Below, in pieces: positions 33,325 through 40,986 of a stretch of DNA of 43,843 nucleotides. Position 1 is the stretch's first letter; every line of letters begins with the position of its first letter. Source of the DNA: an uncultured Ignavibacteriota bacterium (GTDB taxonomy: Bacteria > Bacteroidota > Ignavibacteria > Palsa-1295); assembly GCA_903900335.1 (NCBI GenBank), contig CAIUMP010000002.1, forward strand, positions 1 to 43,843, written 5' to 3'. The position numbers and the translations under genes are program-made. Under the pieces are notes generated by a model. The model did not search any database, was not told where the DNA came from, and saw only the letters and a list, made by a program, of their open reading frames with translations.

Positions 33325-33637
33325 AGTTGCTCTCCTTCTTTGATCGCATCGGTTACGTACGTTGTAATCAGGAATCCCACTTCTTCCGTTACTTCCTTCA
33401 CTACCGCGCAGACCCATCTTTTCGAACGCAGAGTTCGATAAAAAGATACACGTTCGAATCGCTTTTGCTTAGTCGAATCTCATCGGGATTTTGGATCGTG
33501 TCGCGAACGAGATCCTCCTTCCCCGACATCACGGGATGCTTGTGAGTGGTGATGACTTGCCAGTATTCCTTCATCACTCGGACTGAAAAGCCGAGCGGTG
33601 TTGAGACTTCGAAGAGAATTTCATCGATGCTCTTCAC
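33312..33637 (-). pseudogene. Small RNase-like (PBECR/DUF4258-type) toxin gene with one frameshift
   Basis: A GTG at 33637 overlaps the dehydrogenase stop codon. The first frame reads MKSIDEILFEVSTPLGFSV..VITTHKHPVMSGKEDLV..NPDEIRLSKSDSNVYLF and then ends early at 33401. After one inserted base in the T run (about 33440-33444) it continues as YRTLRSKRWVCAVVKEVTEE.. GFLITTYVTDAIKEGEQLW to a stop at 33312. Both blocks are typical of small RNase-like toxins next to DUF2283. The lesion may be a true toxin-inactivating mutation or a homopolymer error. The family name is my best reading, not certain. Confidence 0.7.
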
Positions 33638-34638
33638 TTCTTCCCCATCTCCCTCGTTATCATCTCCAATATCCTCACCACCTCCGCCCCGATCGGCCCG
33701 CCGTTGATGGGTTCGTTGCCGGTTTCGATGCAGTCGATGAAGTGGCGGCACTCGGCTGAGAGCGGCTCCTGGCGCGGGAGCGTGGGTATGAAGATGTCGC
33801 CGGGGCGATAGGATAGTTCGACGGACTTGGTGTCGTCCGCGCCGACGCGTGTATCGACGCCCTGACTGAAGACCTTGATCTTCTCGGTCGGCTGCATGTC
33901 GTCGAAGACCACGGTGCCGTGCTCCGCACTGATTTGCAGCAGCCGCACTTTGTTCGATGTAACCCAGCTTACGTGAATGTGCGCGCTGAGTCCGCAGGTG
34001 AACTCGATGAAGATGTGAATGAGGTCGGTCAGCGAATCCTTGACGAAATTGTTGCCCATCACCTGCAGCTTCGAGACTTCTGTGGATAGCCCCGACTGCC
34101 ACATGATGTAGATGAGAATGGAGAGATCGTGCGGAGCTAAGTCCCACACGACATCCACTTCGGAGTAAGGCGGTCCGAGATTGATGCGGATGGAGTCAAC
34201 GTGAAAGAGCTTGCCGAGCTTGCCACTGGCAATTCGCGATGCGAGCCACTGCACTGCGGGCGAAAATTGATAGACATGACCAACAGTGAGGATCAGCCCT
34301 TTCTCGGTAGCGAGATCGCGCAACGCTGCCGCTTCGCCGAAGTTGTGGGTCATCGGCTTCTCGATCATGAGGTGCTTTCCCGCTTCGAGCACCGCTTTGC
34401 CGTGGGCGTAGTGCATAGGGACCGGTGTGGCGATGACCATCGCGTCAACGTTCGGATCATTCAGGAGACTATCCATATCATCCGTGACACGGATATGCGG
34501 ATAACGCTTCTCCACGAAGCCGAGTCTCCCCTGCTTTTTGTCACACACGGCGACGATCTGCGCGCCCTCTGTGTCGTTGAAAGAGCGTATCAGATTCGAA
34601 CCCCAATATCCTGCACCGACGATTCCGATTCTTACCAT
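33634..34638 (-). CDS. wbpB: WbpB/WlbA-like UDP-sugar dehydrogenase (Gfo/Idh/MocA family)
   Basis: A 334-residue NAD-dependent oxidoreductase. The N-terminal Rossmann motif is GIVGAGYWGSNL (residues 5-16), then EKPMTHNFGEA in the middle (the EKP motif of the family), with the C-terminal domain ending in ECRHFIDCIETGNEPINGGPIGAEVVRILEMI. It should oxidise C3 of UDP-2-acetamido-2-deoxy-glucuronate, the step before WbpE-type transamination. Its last 110 bases are repeated twice downstream, each copy after a toxin-antitoxin-like module. It precedes the toxin gene, whose GTG overlaps its stop codon. Confidence 0.87.
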   Translation of the reverse strand: MVRIGIVGAGYWGSNLIRSFNDTEGAQIVAVCDKKQGRLGFVEKRYPHIRVTDDMDSLLNDPNVDAMVIATPVPMHYAHGKAVLEAGKHLMIEKPMTHNFGEAAALRDLATEKGLILTVGHVYQFSPAVQWLASRIASGKLGKLFHVDSIRINLGPPYSEVDVVWDLAPHDLSILIYIMWQSGLSTEVSKLQVMGNNFVKDSLTDLIHIFIEFTCGLSAHIHVSWVTSNKVRLLQISAEHGTVVFDDMQPTEKIKVFSQGVDTRVGADDTKSVELSYRPGDIFIPTLPRQEPLSAECRHFIDCIETGNEPINGGPIGAEVVRILEMITREMGKK

Positions 34639-34661
34639 TGATTAATGCTTTTCGCGTTACG

Positions 34662-34791
34662 AATAATTGTCATTGCGAGGAGACCCCGGAGGGGTGACGA
34701 AGCAATCCGTTATCGTGGGACGCTCCTGCACCTCGACAACGGATTGCTTCGTAGGCCTTCGGCCTCTTCGTAATGACATTATTGCCAAAGT
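34662..34791. repeat. Palindromic dispersed-repeat-like element between genes
   Basis: A long imperfect inverted repeat: GTCATTGCGAGGAG.. and GACGAAGCAATCCG on the left match GTCATTACGAAGAG.. and TACGAAGCAATCCG read from the right. Each arm contains its own small hairpin (CCCCGGAGGGG; GGCCTTCGGCC). The TCATTGCGAGGA..GAAGCAATC pattern resembles dispersed palindromic repeats seen in several bacterial phyla. It fills most of the 162-base gap between the wbpB-like and polyprenyl-phosphate transferase genes. Confidence 0.8.
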
Positions 34792-34800
34792 TTTAACTGA

Positions 34801-36258
34801 CTACCCTCCCCCTTTACCTGTCAAAACAACACCGATCGTCCGTAGCACGATTGCTGCATCGAGCCAGAGCGAGATGTTATGGATGTAGTAAAGATCGAGG
34901 ATCACCATGTCGTTGAATGACACGCTGCTGCGTCCGCTGACTTGCCAGAGGCCAGTCATTCCAGGGCGCACCACGAAGCGCTCTTTGTGCCACTCGGAGT
35001 ATTGTTCGAACTCGTATGGCAAGCACGGGCGCGGGCCGACGAGGCTCATGTCGCCGCGAAGAACATTCCACAGCTGCGGAAGTTCATCGAGAGAGTGCTT
35101 TCGCAGCCAGGTGCCGATGGTTGTTATTCGTGGGTCGTTCTCCAGTTTACCCGTTGGTCGGCTGCCGAGGCGGATGTGCTCAGCTACATGCTCGCGGTGC
35201 TGGGCGTCTTCTGTTCCGAGTGACATCGTTCGAAACTTGTACCAACGGAAGGACTTACCACGCTTGCCGATCACGGTAGTATGATAGAAGAGTGGTCCTT
35301 TGCTGCCAAACTTGATGCCCAGTGATATCGCCAGCAGAAAAGGTGATAGGACGATGATCCCAAACACTGCTCCAAAGAGATCTACGATGCGCTTGAGCAA
35401 GCTCGAATAGAATCCGCGCAAACCGTGGGAAATGGGTGCGGCGGTGACATTTAGGAATTCCGAGGTGCTCTTCGTGACGCGCTCTTGGATGACCTTGAAG
35501 TGATCACTCAGAAGATGAATCGGCACTCCGGTGTCGCGTGCTTCGGAAATGAGGCGGACGACGTTCTCGTAAGGAAGGTCGTTCTCGGCAACGACGATCT
35601 CGTGAATGTTATTTGCTTGAACAAAGTCCCGTAATAGTGGGACAGCATGTAGAATAATAGCGGAAGAATCATCTGCTGTGTAGGTACCGCTTTGATCGAC
35701 GATGGCCACGACTTCGAACGGACGCAGCTTGCCACTGGCGGAGTCCGCGATGAGCTCTTGCGCCTGCTCCCCTGCGCCGACGAGCAATATGCGGCGAACT
35801 TCGAGCCCTGTGATGGCGGGCAGGAGAAGCTTTCGGAAGAGAACGATACGAAAGAAGGAGAGGAGAATGAGCGAGTTCAGTGTAAAGAGAAAAAGATTAA
35901 CACGGCTGTGCTGTATCCAATCCTCTCTCAAAAAGAACAACACTGCGATAAGCAGTAACGCATTGATCAGCACCGCGCGAGCAAGTTGTGCAAATTGCGA
36001 TACTCCTGTCGAATATACTTTCAGCTTGTAGAGCAGGTTTTGCCGGAAGATGAGGACCAGTAACGGAAACGACGCGTAGAGGATCGCGATACGTAGCACG
36101 TACTCACCGAGCGAGTGCTCCGTGTCATATTGGTCGTAACCCGTAAAGTAATGCAATACGAGCGTAGCCACCGCGGCGAGCGTAACGGCGAGCCAATCCA
36201 GGATGACAAGCGTCACCTTGGGCCAGCCGTGTCGGCGAACGGTCGCTTCGAAGATCAT
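34801..36258 (-). CDS. Polyprenyl-phosphate sugar phosphotransferase (WcaJ-like)
   Basis: A 485-residue initiating transferase. It has four to five N-terminal membrane spans (residues about 15-160), a Rossmann-like middle part (RRILLVGAGEQAQELI..), a further span, and the C-terminal sugar-transferase domain with FKWYKFRTM-type KFRTMSLGTEDAQHRE, SLDELPQLWNVLRGDMSLVGPRP and PGMTGLWQVSGRSS motifs. It transfers a sugar-1-phosphate from an NDP-sugar to undecaprenyl phosphate and so starts repeat-unit assembly. Its start shares one base with the stop of the aminotransferase gene (TGATG), so the genes are translationally coupled. Confidence 0.93.
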   Translation of the reverse strand: MIFEATVRRHGWPKVTLVILDWLAVTLAAVATLVLHYFTGYDQYDTEHSLGEYVLRIAILYASFPLLVLIFRQNLLYKLKVYSTGVSQFAQLARAVLINALLLIAVLFFLREDWIQHSRVNLFLFTLNSLILLSFFRIVLFRKLLLPAITGLEVRRILLVGAGEQAQELIADSASGKLRPFEVVAIVDQSGTYTADDSSAIILHAVPLLRDFVQANNIHEIVVAENDLPYENVVRLISEARDTGVPIHLLSDHFKVIQERVTKSTSEFLNVTAAPISHGLRGFYSSLLKRIVDLFGAVFGIIVLSPFLLAISLGIKFGSKGPLFYHTTVIGKRGKSFRWYKFRTMSLGTEDAQHREHVAEHIRLGSRPTGKLENDPRITTIGTWLRKHSLDELPQLWNVLRGDMSLVGPRPCLPYEFEQYSEWHKERFVVRPGMTGLWQVSGRSSVSFNDMVILDLYYIHNISLWLDAAIVLRTIGVVLTGKGGG

Positions 36259-37364
36259 CAGGCCTTGTTATAGAATTCGAAGATAGTCTGAGCAACGAAC
36301 TCGATCTGGTCATTCTGCAACTCTGGGAACATCGGCAGCGAAAGCAGTCGACGTGCCGCGCGCTCTGCGTGGGGAAAAGCTCCTTCTTTATAGCCGAGAT
36401 TGTGGAAACACGGCTGACGATGGAGCGGCACGGGATAGTGCAGTCCGGTGCCGATCTCTGCGCGTTCGAGGTGCTCCTTGAGGCCGTCACGGTCATTTGC
36501 AAGGATGACAAAAAGATGGTAGACGCCCTTTGCGCCGGTGCGCTCCTTGGGAAGCGAAATCTGTTTGCAGTTGCTAAGCAACTCGCAGTAGTGTGCCGCG
36601 TGCGCGCGCCGAGCAGTAGTCCACTTCGCGAGGTGAGGCAATTTCACTCCAAGAATCGCACCCTGGAGCGCCTCAAGACGGTAGTTATGTCCCGCCAACT
36701 CGTGGTTATATTTGGAGGCGGAGCCGTGATCCCGAAGGATTCGCATCTTTGCGGCAAGTGCGGCATCATGGGTGATAACAGCACCGCCCTCACCGTAGGC
36801 ACCGAGATTCTTTCCTGGATAGAAGCTGAAACCCGCGGCACTCCCCCACGATCCGACGGGCTTGTCATGATACGTGGAAAGATGGGCCTGCGCAGCGTCT
36901 TCGAGAATCATCAGACCGTGCCGGTCGGCCAGCTTTTTCAACGCGTCCATGGCACCGATCTGTCCATACAGGTGCACGGGGATGATCGCTTTTGCGCGGC
37001 GCGTGATGCGGCTTTCCACCTGATCAACGTCGATCTGGAAGAACTCATCGTGATCCACGAAAATGGGAGTGGCTCCTGTTAGCAACACCGCTTCGGCAGT
37101 GGCAATGAACGTATTCACTGGCAGGATCACCTCGTCTCCGCGTTGCACGCCCATTGCCCACAGCGCGAGATGCAATGCAGAGGTGCCGTTGTTGGTCGTT
37201 ATCGCGAACGGAGCGCCATGGGCCTCGGCGAAGGCCTGCTCGAACTTCTGAATCTCCGGCCCCATGATGTAATGGGTGGAGTCGAGTACGCGCTCAACCA
37301 CAGCGAGGATCTCCGGACGAAGGGTATTGTATTGAACTTTAAGATCGAGGAAAGGTACGCGCAT
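36258..37364 (-). CDS. wbpE: DegT/DnrJ/EryC1/StrS sugar aminotransferase (WbpE-like)
   Basis: A 368-residue PLP enzyme. The FLDLKVQYNTLRPEI start, TTNNGTSALHLAL (phosphate-binding part), IPVHLYGQIGAMDAL, EDAAQAHLS (the PLP-contacting Asp) and the catalytic Lys in SFYPGKNLGAYGEGGAVIT are all visible. It should transaminate a 3-keto UDP-sugar made by the WbpB-like dehydrogenase. It is followed by the polyprenyl-phosphate transferase at the same strand and preceded by the polymerase gene after six bases. Its product would be the substrate of the WbpD-like acetyltransferase at 28438. Confidence 0.92.
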   Translation of the reverse strand: MRVPFLDLKVQYNTLRPEILAVVERVLDSTHYIMGPEIQKFEQAFAEAHGAPFAITTNNGTSALHLALWAMGVQRGDEVILPVNTFIATAEAVLLTGATPIFVDHDEFFQIDVDQVESRITRRAKAIIPVHLYGQIGAMDALKKLADRHGLMILEDAAQAHLSTYHDKPVGSWGSAAGFSFYPGKNLGAYGEGGAVITHDAALAAKMRILRDHGSASKYNHELAGHNYRLEALQGAILGVKLPHLAKWTTARRAHAAHYCELLSNCKQISLPKERTGAKGVYHLFVILANDRDGLKEHLERAEIGTGLHYPVPLHRQPCFHNLGYKEGAFPHAERAARRLLSLPMFPELQNDQIEFVAQTIFEFYNKA

Positions 37365-37370
37365 GGTGTA

Positions 37371-38690
37371 CTAAACAGGTTGTAATGATCCCATCTCTTC
37401 ACGAATGGCTTGAACTTCCGAGGGGTCAAGCGTCAGATCTTCTCGCCCCTGAATGACGCGTTCCTCATAGCACAAACGCGCGCCAAAGCCCATGAACACA
37501 AAGAGGTACTGGGTAAACACATAAAAGTAGAAGAAGGTATTGTCGTTGGTACAACTGACAGCAAACATGATCGGTGTCATCACAAGGATCGCCCGGAAGG
37601 GAAAGTACGCCTTGACCCCGCGGCCCCAGAGCAATCCTCGCACGAGCATATCTGCCAGCCCGAGGTAGAACAGCATCAGTCCGATCTGCCCACCATCAAA
37701 GCGAATTCGGAGATACTCGTTATGCGGCGCACCGACGAGCGTGATGTGCTGCGTGATCCACTTGGCATATTCCTCTGTGCCACCAGCACCATAACCCCAA
37801 AGTGGTCCTTCGTTTGCCTTATCTTCGAAGTACTTCTGGAAGAAACCACGCCCGCTGTCACGCATATTTACGGATTCGTCGGCATTGAAGAATTTCGACT
37901 TTGTAGGTAACATGAGGAGTATCCCTACCAACAGCGCGAGGACTACGGTACCGATCGCCGTAAAGCGGAGATTGCGGCGATAGACCATCGCAACGATCGA
38001 GCCTGCGATAAAGACGAACGTTGGGGTTCGACTCCCAGCAATAAGCAAAAGGGAAACATTCACGATATAGAGCAACAACAGTCGAATGTCGAACTTGTCC
38101 ATCATGCGCATCATGAGGATCGTGGCCATCGTTACGTAGAAATAGGCCGTCACCGTTCGGTAGCCGATCACCCCCTCTGTCATCGAGCCTGCAACTTGAA
38201 TGGCGGACCAACCGGTCGTCGCATTGTACACGTCGAAAATTGCTACGGTGATATTGATCCACATCATCCACTTGTAGTAGCGCTCTAAATGGAAGTCATT
38301 CTGGATGGCATTGAAGGCGACCAAGTACATGAATGAAGGGAAAGCCAATTCGAGCACGGTGCGAATGCCCGTCGATACGTTATTGGACCATCCCAGCGAG
38401 ACAAAGTAGTAAATGAGGAAAATCCACCAAAGCTTCGGAGAGTATTTCCATGCACGGCTTTTTTCCGTGCTGCTAAGTTTGTTCCAGGTCATGATACAGA
38501 CGATCATGGGAAGTACGCCACTGAAGAGCTCCACTTCAGTGAATCCAAGGTTCAGGTAGATGCTCTTAAAGCCGAAGACGATGTAGAACACCGGGGTGGC
38601 GAAAGACCACAGAAGCGTATAGGGTCGCGCCGTCTTCGAAATAAGACCAATGAGCAGGAGCACCAGGACGAGTGTGATGATATCATTCAT
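37371..38690 (-). CDS. O-antigen ligase/Wzy-like polymerase
   Basis: A 439-residue polytopic membrane protein with about ten to eleven hydrophobic spans. The large external loop between later spans (NADESVNMRDSGRGFFQKYFEDKANEGPLWGYGAGGTEEYAKWITQHITLVGAPHNEYLRIRFDGG shortened here by residues 272-340) carries the typical G-x-G..H-N-x-x-L motif of the WaaL/Wzy family. It ligates or polymerises lipid-linked repeat units at the periplasmic face. Its start overlaps the previous glycosyltransferase by four bases. Ligase and polymerase cannot be separated by sequence alone; the context favours polymerase. Confidence 0.83.
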   Translation of the reverse strand: MNDIITLVLVLLLIGLISKTARPYTLLWSFATPVFYIVFGFKSIYLNLGFTEVELFSGVLPMIVCIMTWNKLSSTEKSRAWKYSPKLWWIFLIYYFVSLGWSNNVSTGIRTVLELAFPSFMYLVAFNAIQNDFHLERYYKWMMWINITVAIFDVYNATTGWSAIQVAGSMTEGVIGYRTVTAYFYVTMATILMMRMMDKFDIRLLLLYIVNVSLLLIAGSRTPTFVFIAGSIVAMVYRRNLRFTAIGTVVLALLVGILLMLPTKSKFFNADESVNMRDSGRGFFQKYFEDKANEGPLWGYGAGGTEEYAKWITQHITLVGAPHNEYLRIRFDGGQIGLMLFYLGLADMLVRGLLWGRGVKAYFPFRAILVMTPIMFAVSCTNDNTFFYFYVFTQYLFVFMGFGARLCYEERVIQGREDLTLDPSEVQAIREEMGSLQPV

Positions 38691-39979
38691 GTGCGGGCTT
38701 TCCCTCCTCCGATCGATCTACCCTCTCGTAGCATCCAATCATATATCGCCGCCTGCTTTCGGGCGATAATGTCCTGCGTGAAGTGCTCATCCACACGCCT
38801 CCTCCCGGTCTGGGCAAGCGTCTTACACGTCTGGGGTTCGCACAAAAGCTGATCCAAATGACGAGCAAGCGCGAGCGAATCGCCTTCGGTGAAAATGAGT
38901 CCCGCCTCGCCTATGACGTTAGGTATCTCTCCAGAGGAGGAGCCGATGACCGGAATGCCGTAGGCCATCGCCTCTAGCAGAATATGCCCAAATTGCTCCA
39001 CCCATTCTGGTGTGCTCAGGCTCGGTAACACCAGGACATCCATCTTGAGAAGGTGCGCTGGCAGCGCATCGTTCATCACTGGGGGCTGATGTGTAAGTGG
39101 AATGTTATTCAGTGCAGCGCGCCGCCGAACAACCTCCAGTGCATCGCCAGCGCCGACGAAATAGAGCGACACATTCGACTTTGTCTGCATTTTGCTCACC
39201 GCATCAACGAGGTCAAGCACTCCCTTTTCCTTCGTGATCCTCCCGGCGTAGCCGATGACGAAGGCATCCGTCGAGCGCAATGGGCGCTCCACCACAGTTG
39301 GAAGCTCCATCCCGAGTTGCGGCAGTACGTATATCGGTTGGTGAAATCCGTGCTGTTGAAGGATCGCTTTTGCGGCTTCATTTCCGGCGACAGCGGCTGC
39401 AGAATGCGATAAGTTGAAGCGCTCGGTCAGCTTCTTTACGCCTCGCGGAGTGTAGGGTAAATTCCACCAGGTGAAGAACGCTGCCTTCGATCGAGGAGAA
39501 AAAAGTCGAAGCAGAAACAGGATTTGCGCATACACCACTGCATACGCGCCTTGCTCTACATGGACGATGTCGGGCTTGAGACCTGCGAGGAGCGAGATGA
39601 TGGAGGGGCCGAAGAAATAGGCGCCTTCTTTGCCGATAAAGTAGGCCCTTAGAATTCTGTGATCAACAATGCCTACAGGAGAGGCAGGCTCTGCACCCTC
39701 GCGAAACGAATTGCCATTCCCGCGAGCGCGGGAATCCATAGAGTTGCTTGCCGACAAAATCGGAGTGGATTCCCACGTTCTCTGGAATGAGAACCCTGGA
39801 GGTAGAGCATCCAAGGATTGTTTCTCAAATAGGTCTGTGCGATTCTCATACAATGGCCCCTTCCAGGCGTGAGGTGTGAGCAGCGTGATCTCCGCATTGG
39901 GCATAGCTCGAGCCAGCGCTGCGATCTTCGCGTGATTCGCGCGCACGGTGTAGGTATGCCCAACGTAGAGGATCTTCAT
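38687..39979 (-). CDS. Glycosyltransferase family 4 carrying an in-frame palindromic repeat
   Basis: A 430-residue GT4-type enzyme. The N-terminal Rossmann half begins MKILYVGHTYTVRANHAKI, and the donor half shows YAGRITKEKGVLDLVDAV and EQFGHILLEAMAYGIPVIGSSSGEIPNVIGEAGLIF (E-x7-E). Residues about 63-90 are encoded by a palindromic DNA repeat (39713-39791) inserted without frameshift, which lengthens a loop between early strands. The enzyme may still work. It overlaps the polymerase gene by four bases (ATGA) and follows the CgeB-like transferase by five. Confidence 0.87.
   Translation of the reverse strand: MKILYVGHTYTVRANHAKIAALARAMPNAEITLLTPHAWKGPLYENRTDLFEKQSLDALPPGFSFQRTWESTPILSASNSMDSRARGNGNSFREGAEPASPVGIVDHRILRAYFIGKEGAYFFGPSIISLLAGLKPDIVHVEQGAYAVVYAQILFLLRLFSPRSKAAFFTWWNLPYTPRGVKKLTERFNLSHSAAAVAGNEAAKAILQQHGFHQPIYVLPQLGMELPTVVERPLRSTDAFVIGYAGRITKEKGVLDLVDAVSKMQTKSNVSLYFVGAGDALEVVRRRAALNNIPLTHQPPVMNDALPAHLLKMDVLVLPSLSTPEWVEQFGHILLEAMAYGIPVIGSSSGEIPNVIGEAGLIFTEGDSLALARHLDQLLCEPQTCKTLAQTGRRRVDEHFTQDIIARKQAAIYDWMLREGRSIGGGKART
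39713..39791. repeat. Palindromic repeat inserted in frame in a glycosyltransferase gene
   Basis: The arms CCATTCCCGCGAGCGCGG.. GAATCCA (39714-39738) and TGGATTCCCACGTTCTCT.. GGAATGA (39766-39790) pair imperfectly. Each arm is itself a short hairpin of the ATTCCC..GGGAAT type. The 79-base element with its junctions adds about 27 residues (FSFQRTWESTPILSASNS.. ) to the protein without a stop. Confidence 0.8.
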
Positions 39980-39984
39980 CGGGG

Positions 39985-40986
39985 TTACCGCGCTAATCCG
40001 AGGATTTCAAGCATTGTGCGAACACGTTTTGCATACGTCTCCTCGCGAACGCGTTCGTACCCACGAACTGCAACGGATCGGGCGTGATCGAGATCCTCCT
40101 TTAAAAATCGTATCTTCTCCAATAGCTCTTTTGAACTGGCAAAACACTCGATCTCACTTCCTTCGGCAAGCATTTGGCACTGTTCCTTCGAGCGAGTCGT
40201 GAGCATGGCCGTACGCGTGGCGGGAATTTCGAAGGTGCGCATGTTGTGGCTTCCTTCGTTTTGTGGGCGAAGAATGTTTAATGCGCACGGCGCGAGGCCG
40301 AGTACCCTTGTCGCCTGGTCGCCGTATATCGCTTTCGACTGAATCCACTCCCGAGGCACCCTGCTCGATCTCGTCCAGCCATTTCCCCAAATGCCGATCG
40401 TACAACCGCGGAGTGAAGCCAACAGTTTGTCACGCTCCGGAGAGTAGGTGCCAACAAAGACCGCATCGAATTGACTTTCGGTGGCTATTCCTTCGACGGG
40501 GAAATGAAGCGATGGGTCGTGGGCAAATGGAAGGAAGTGTACAGCTTTGGCACCAGCAGATCGAAATTGATCCACGAGGTGACTGTTCCACGTGAAGTGA
40601 ACATCATACTCCGGGATGCTTTGCTTCAATCGTATTGAAGAGTTTTGCTTCTCCCAAGGGCTATCGGGATTAAGATTGATTAGCGGCCTTCCGGAGAGTA
40701 GTTTGTGAATTTGCAGCAGATCCTCCGGGTTGATCGTGCGGCCCTTGACAACGAATACGAAGTCAGGACGTGACTCCTCTACTGCATTCACAAGCCACTT
40801 CCCTACTCTGTCTGCAATTTTTGAGCGAAGCAGTTTATCGATGAACGCAACGGAAGCAAGCGGATGCGCGCGAGCGATCTGCTCCCAGTCAAACCGGACA
40901 ACGCTCCAACCGACACTCTCGAACGCCCTCGCGTAACTCTCTTCGAGAGAGCCATGCCAAAACGCGCCGGAGATGAGTACCTTCAT
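39985..40986 (-). CDS. CgeB-like glycosyltransferase
   Basis: A 333-residue GT-B type enzyme of the spore-maturation CgeB / Glyco_trans_1_2 kind. The N-terminal part has MKVLISGAFWHGSLEESYARAF and DFVFVVKGRTINPEDL; the middle reads LINLNPDSPW and FLPFAHDPSLHF; the donor half has FDAVFVGTYSPERDKLLASL and ALNILRPQNEGSHNMRTFEIPATRTAML, the GSHNMRTFE block being typical of the group. The sugar and acceptor are not known. It overlaps the fused GT-methyltransferase gene by four bases. Confidence 0.85.
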   Translation of the reverse strand: MKVLISGAFWHGSLEESYARAFESVGWSVVRFDWEQIARAHPLASVAFIDKLLRSKIADRVGKWLVNAVEESRPDFVFVVKGRTINPEDLLQIHKLLSGRPLINLNPDSPWEKQNSSIRLKQSIPEYDVHFTWNSHLVDQFRSAGAKAVHFLPFAHDPSLHFPVEGIATESQFDAVFVGTYSPERDKLLASLRGCTIGIWGNGWTRSSRVPREWIQSKAIYGDQATRVLGLAPCALNILRPQNEGSHNMRTFEIPATRTAMLTTRSKEQCQMLAEGSEIECFASSKELLEKIRFLKEDLDHARSVAVRGYERVREETYAKRVRTMLEILGLAR

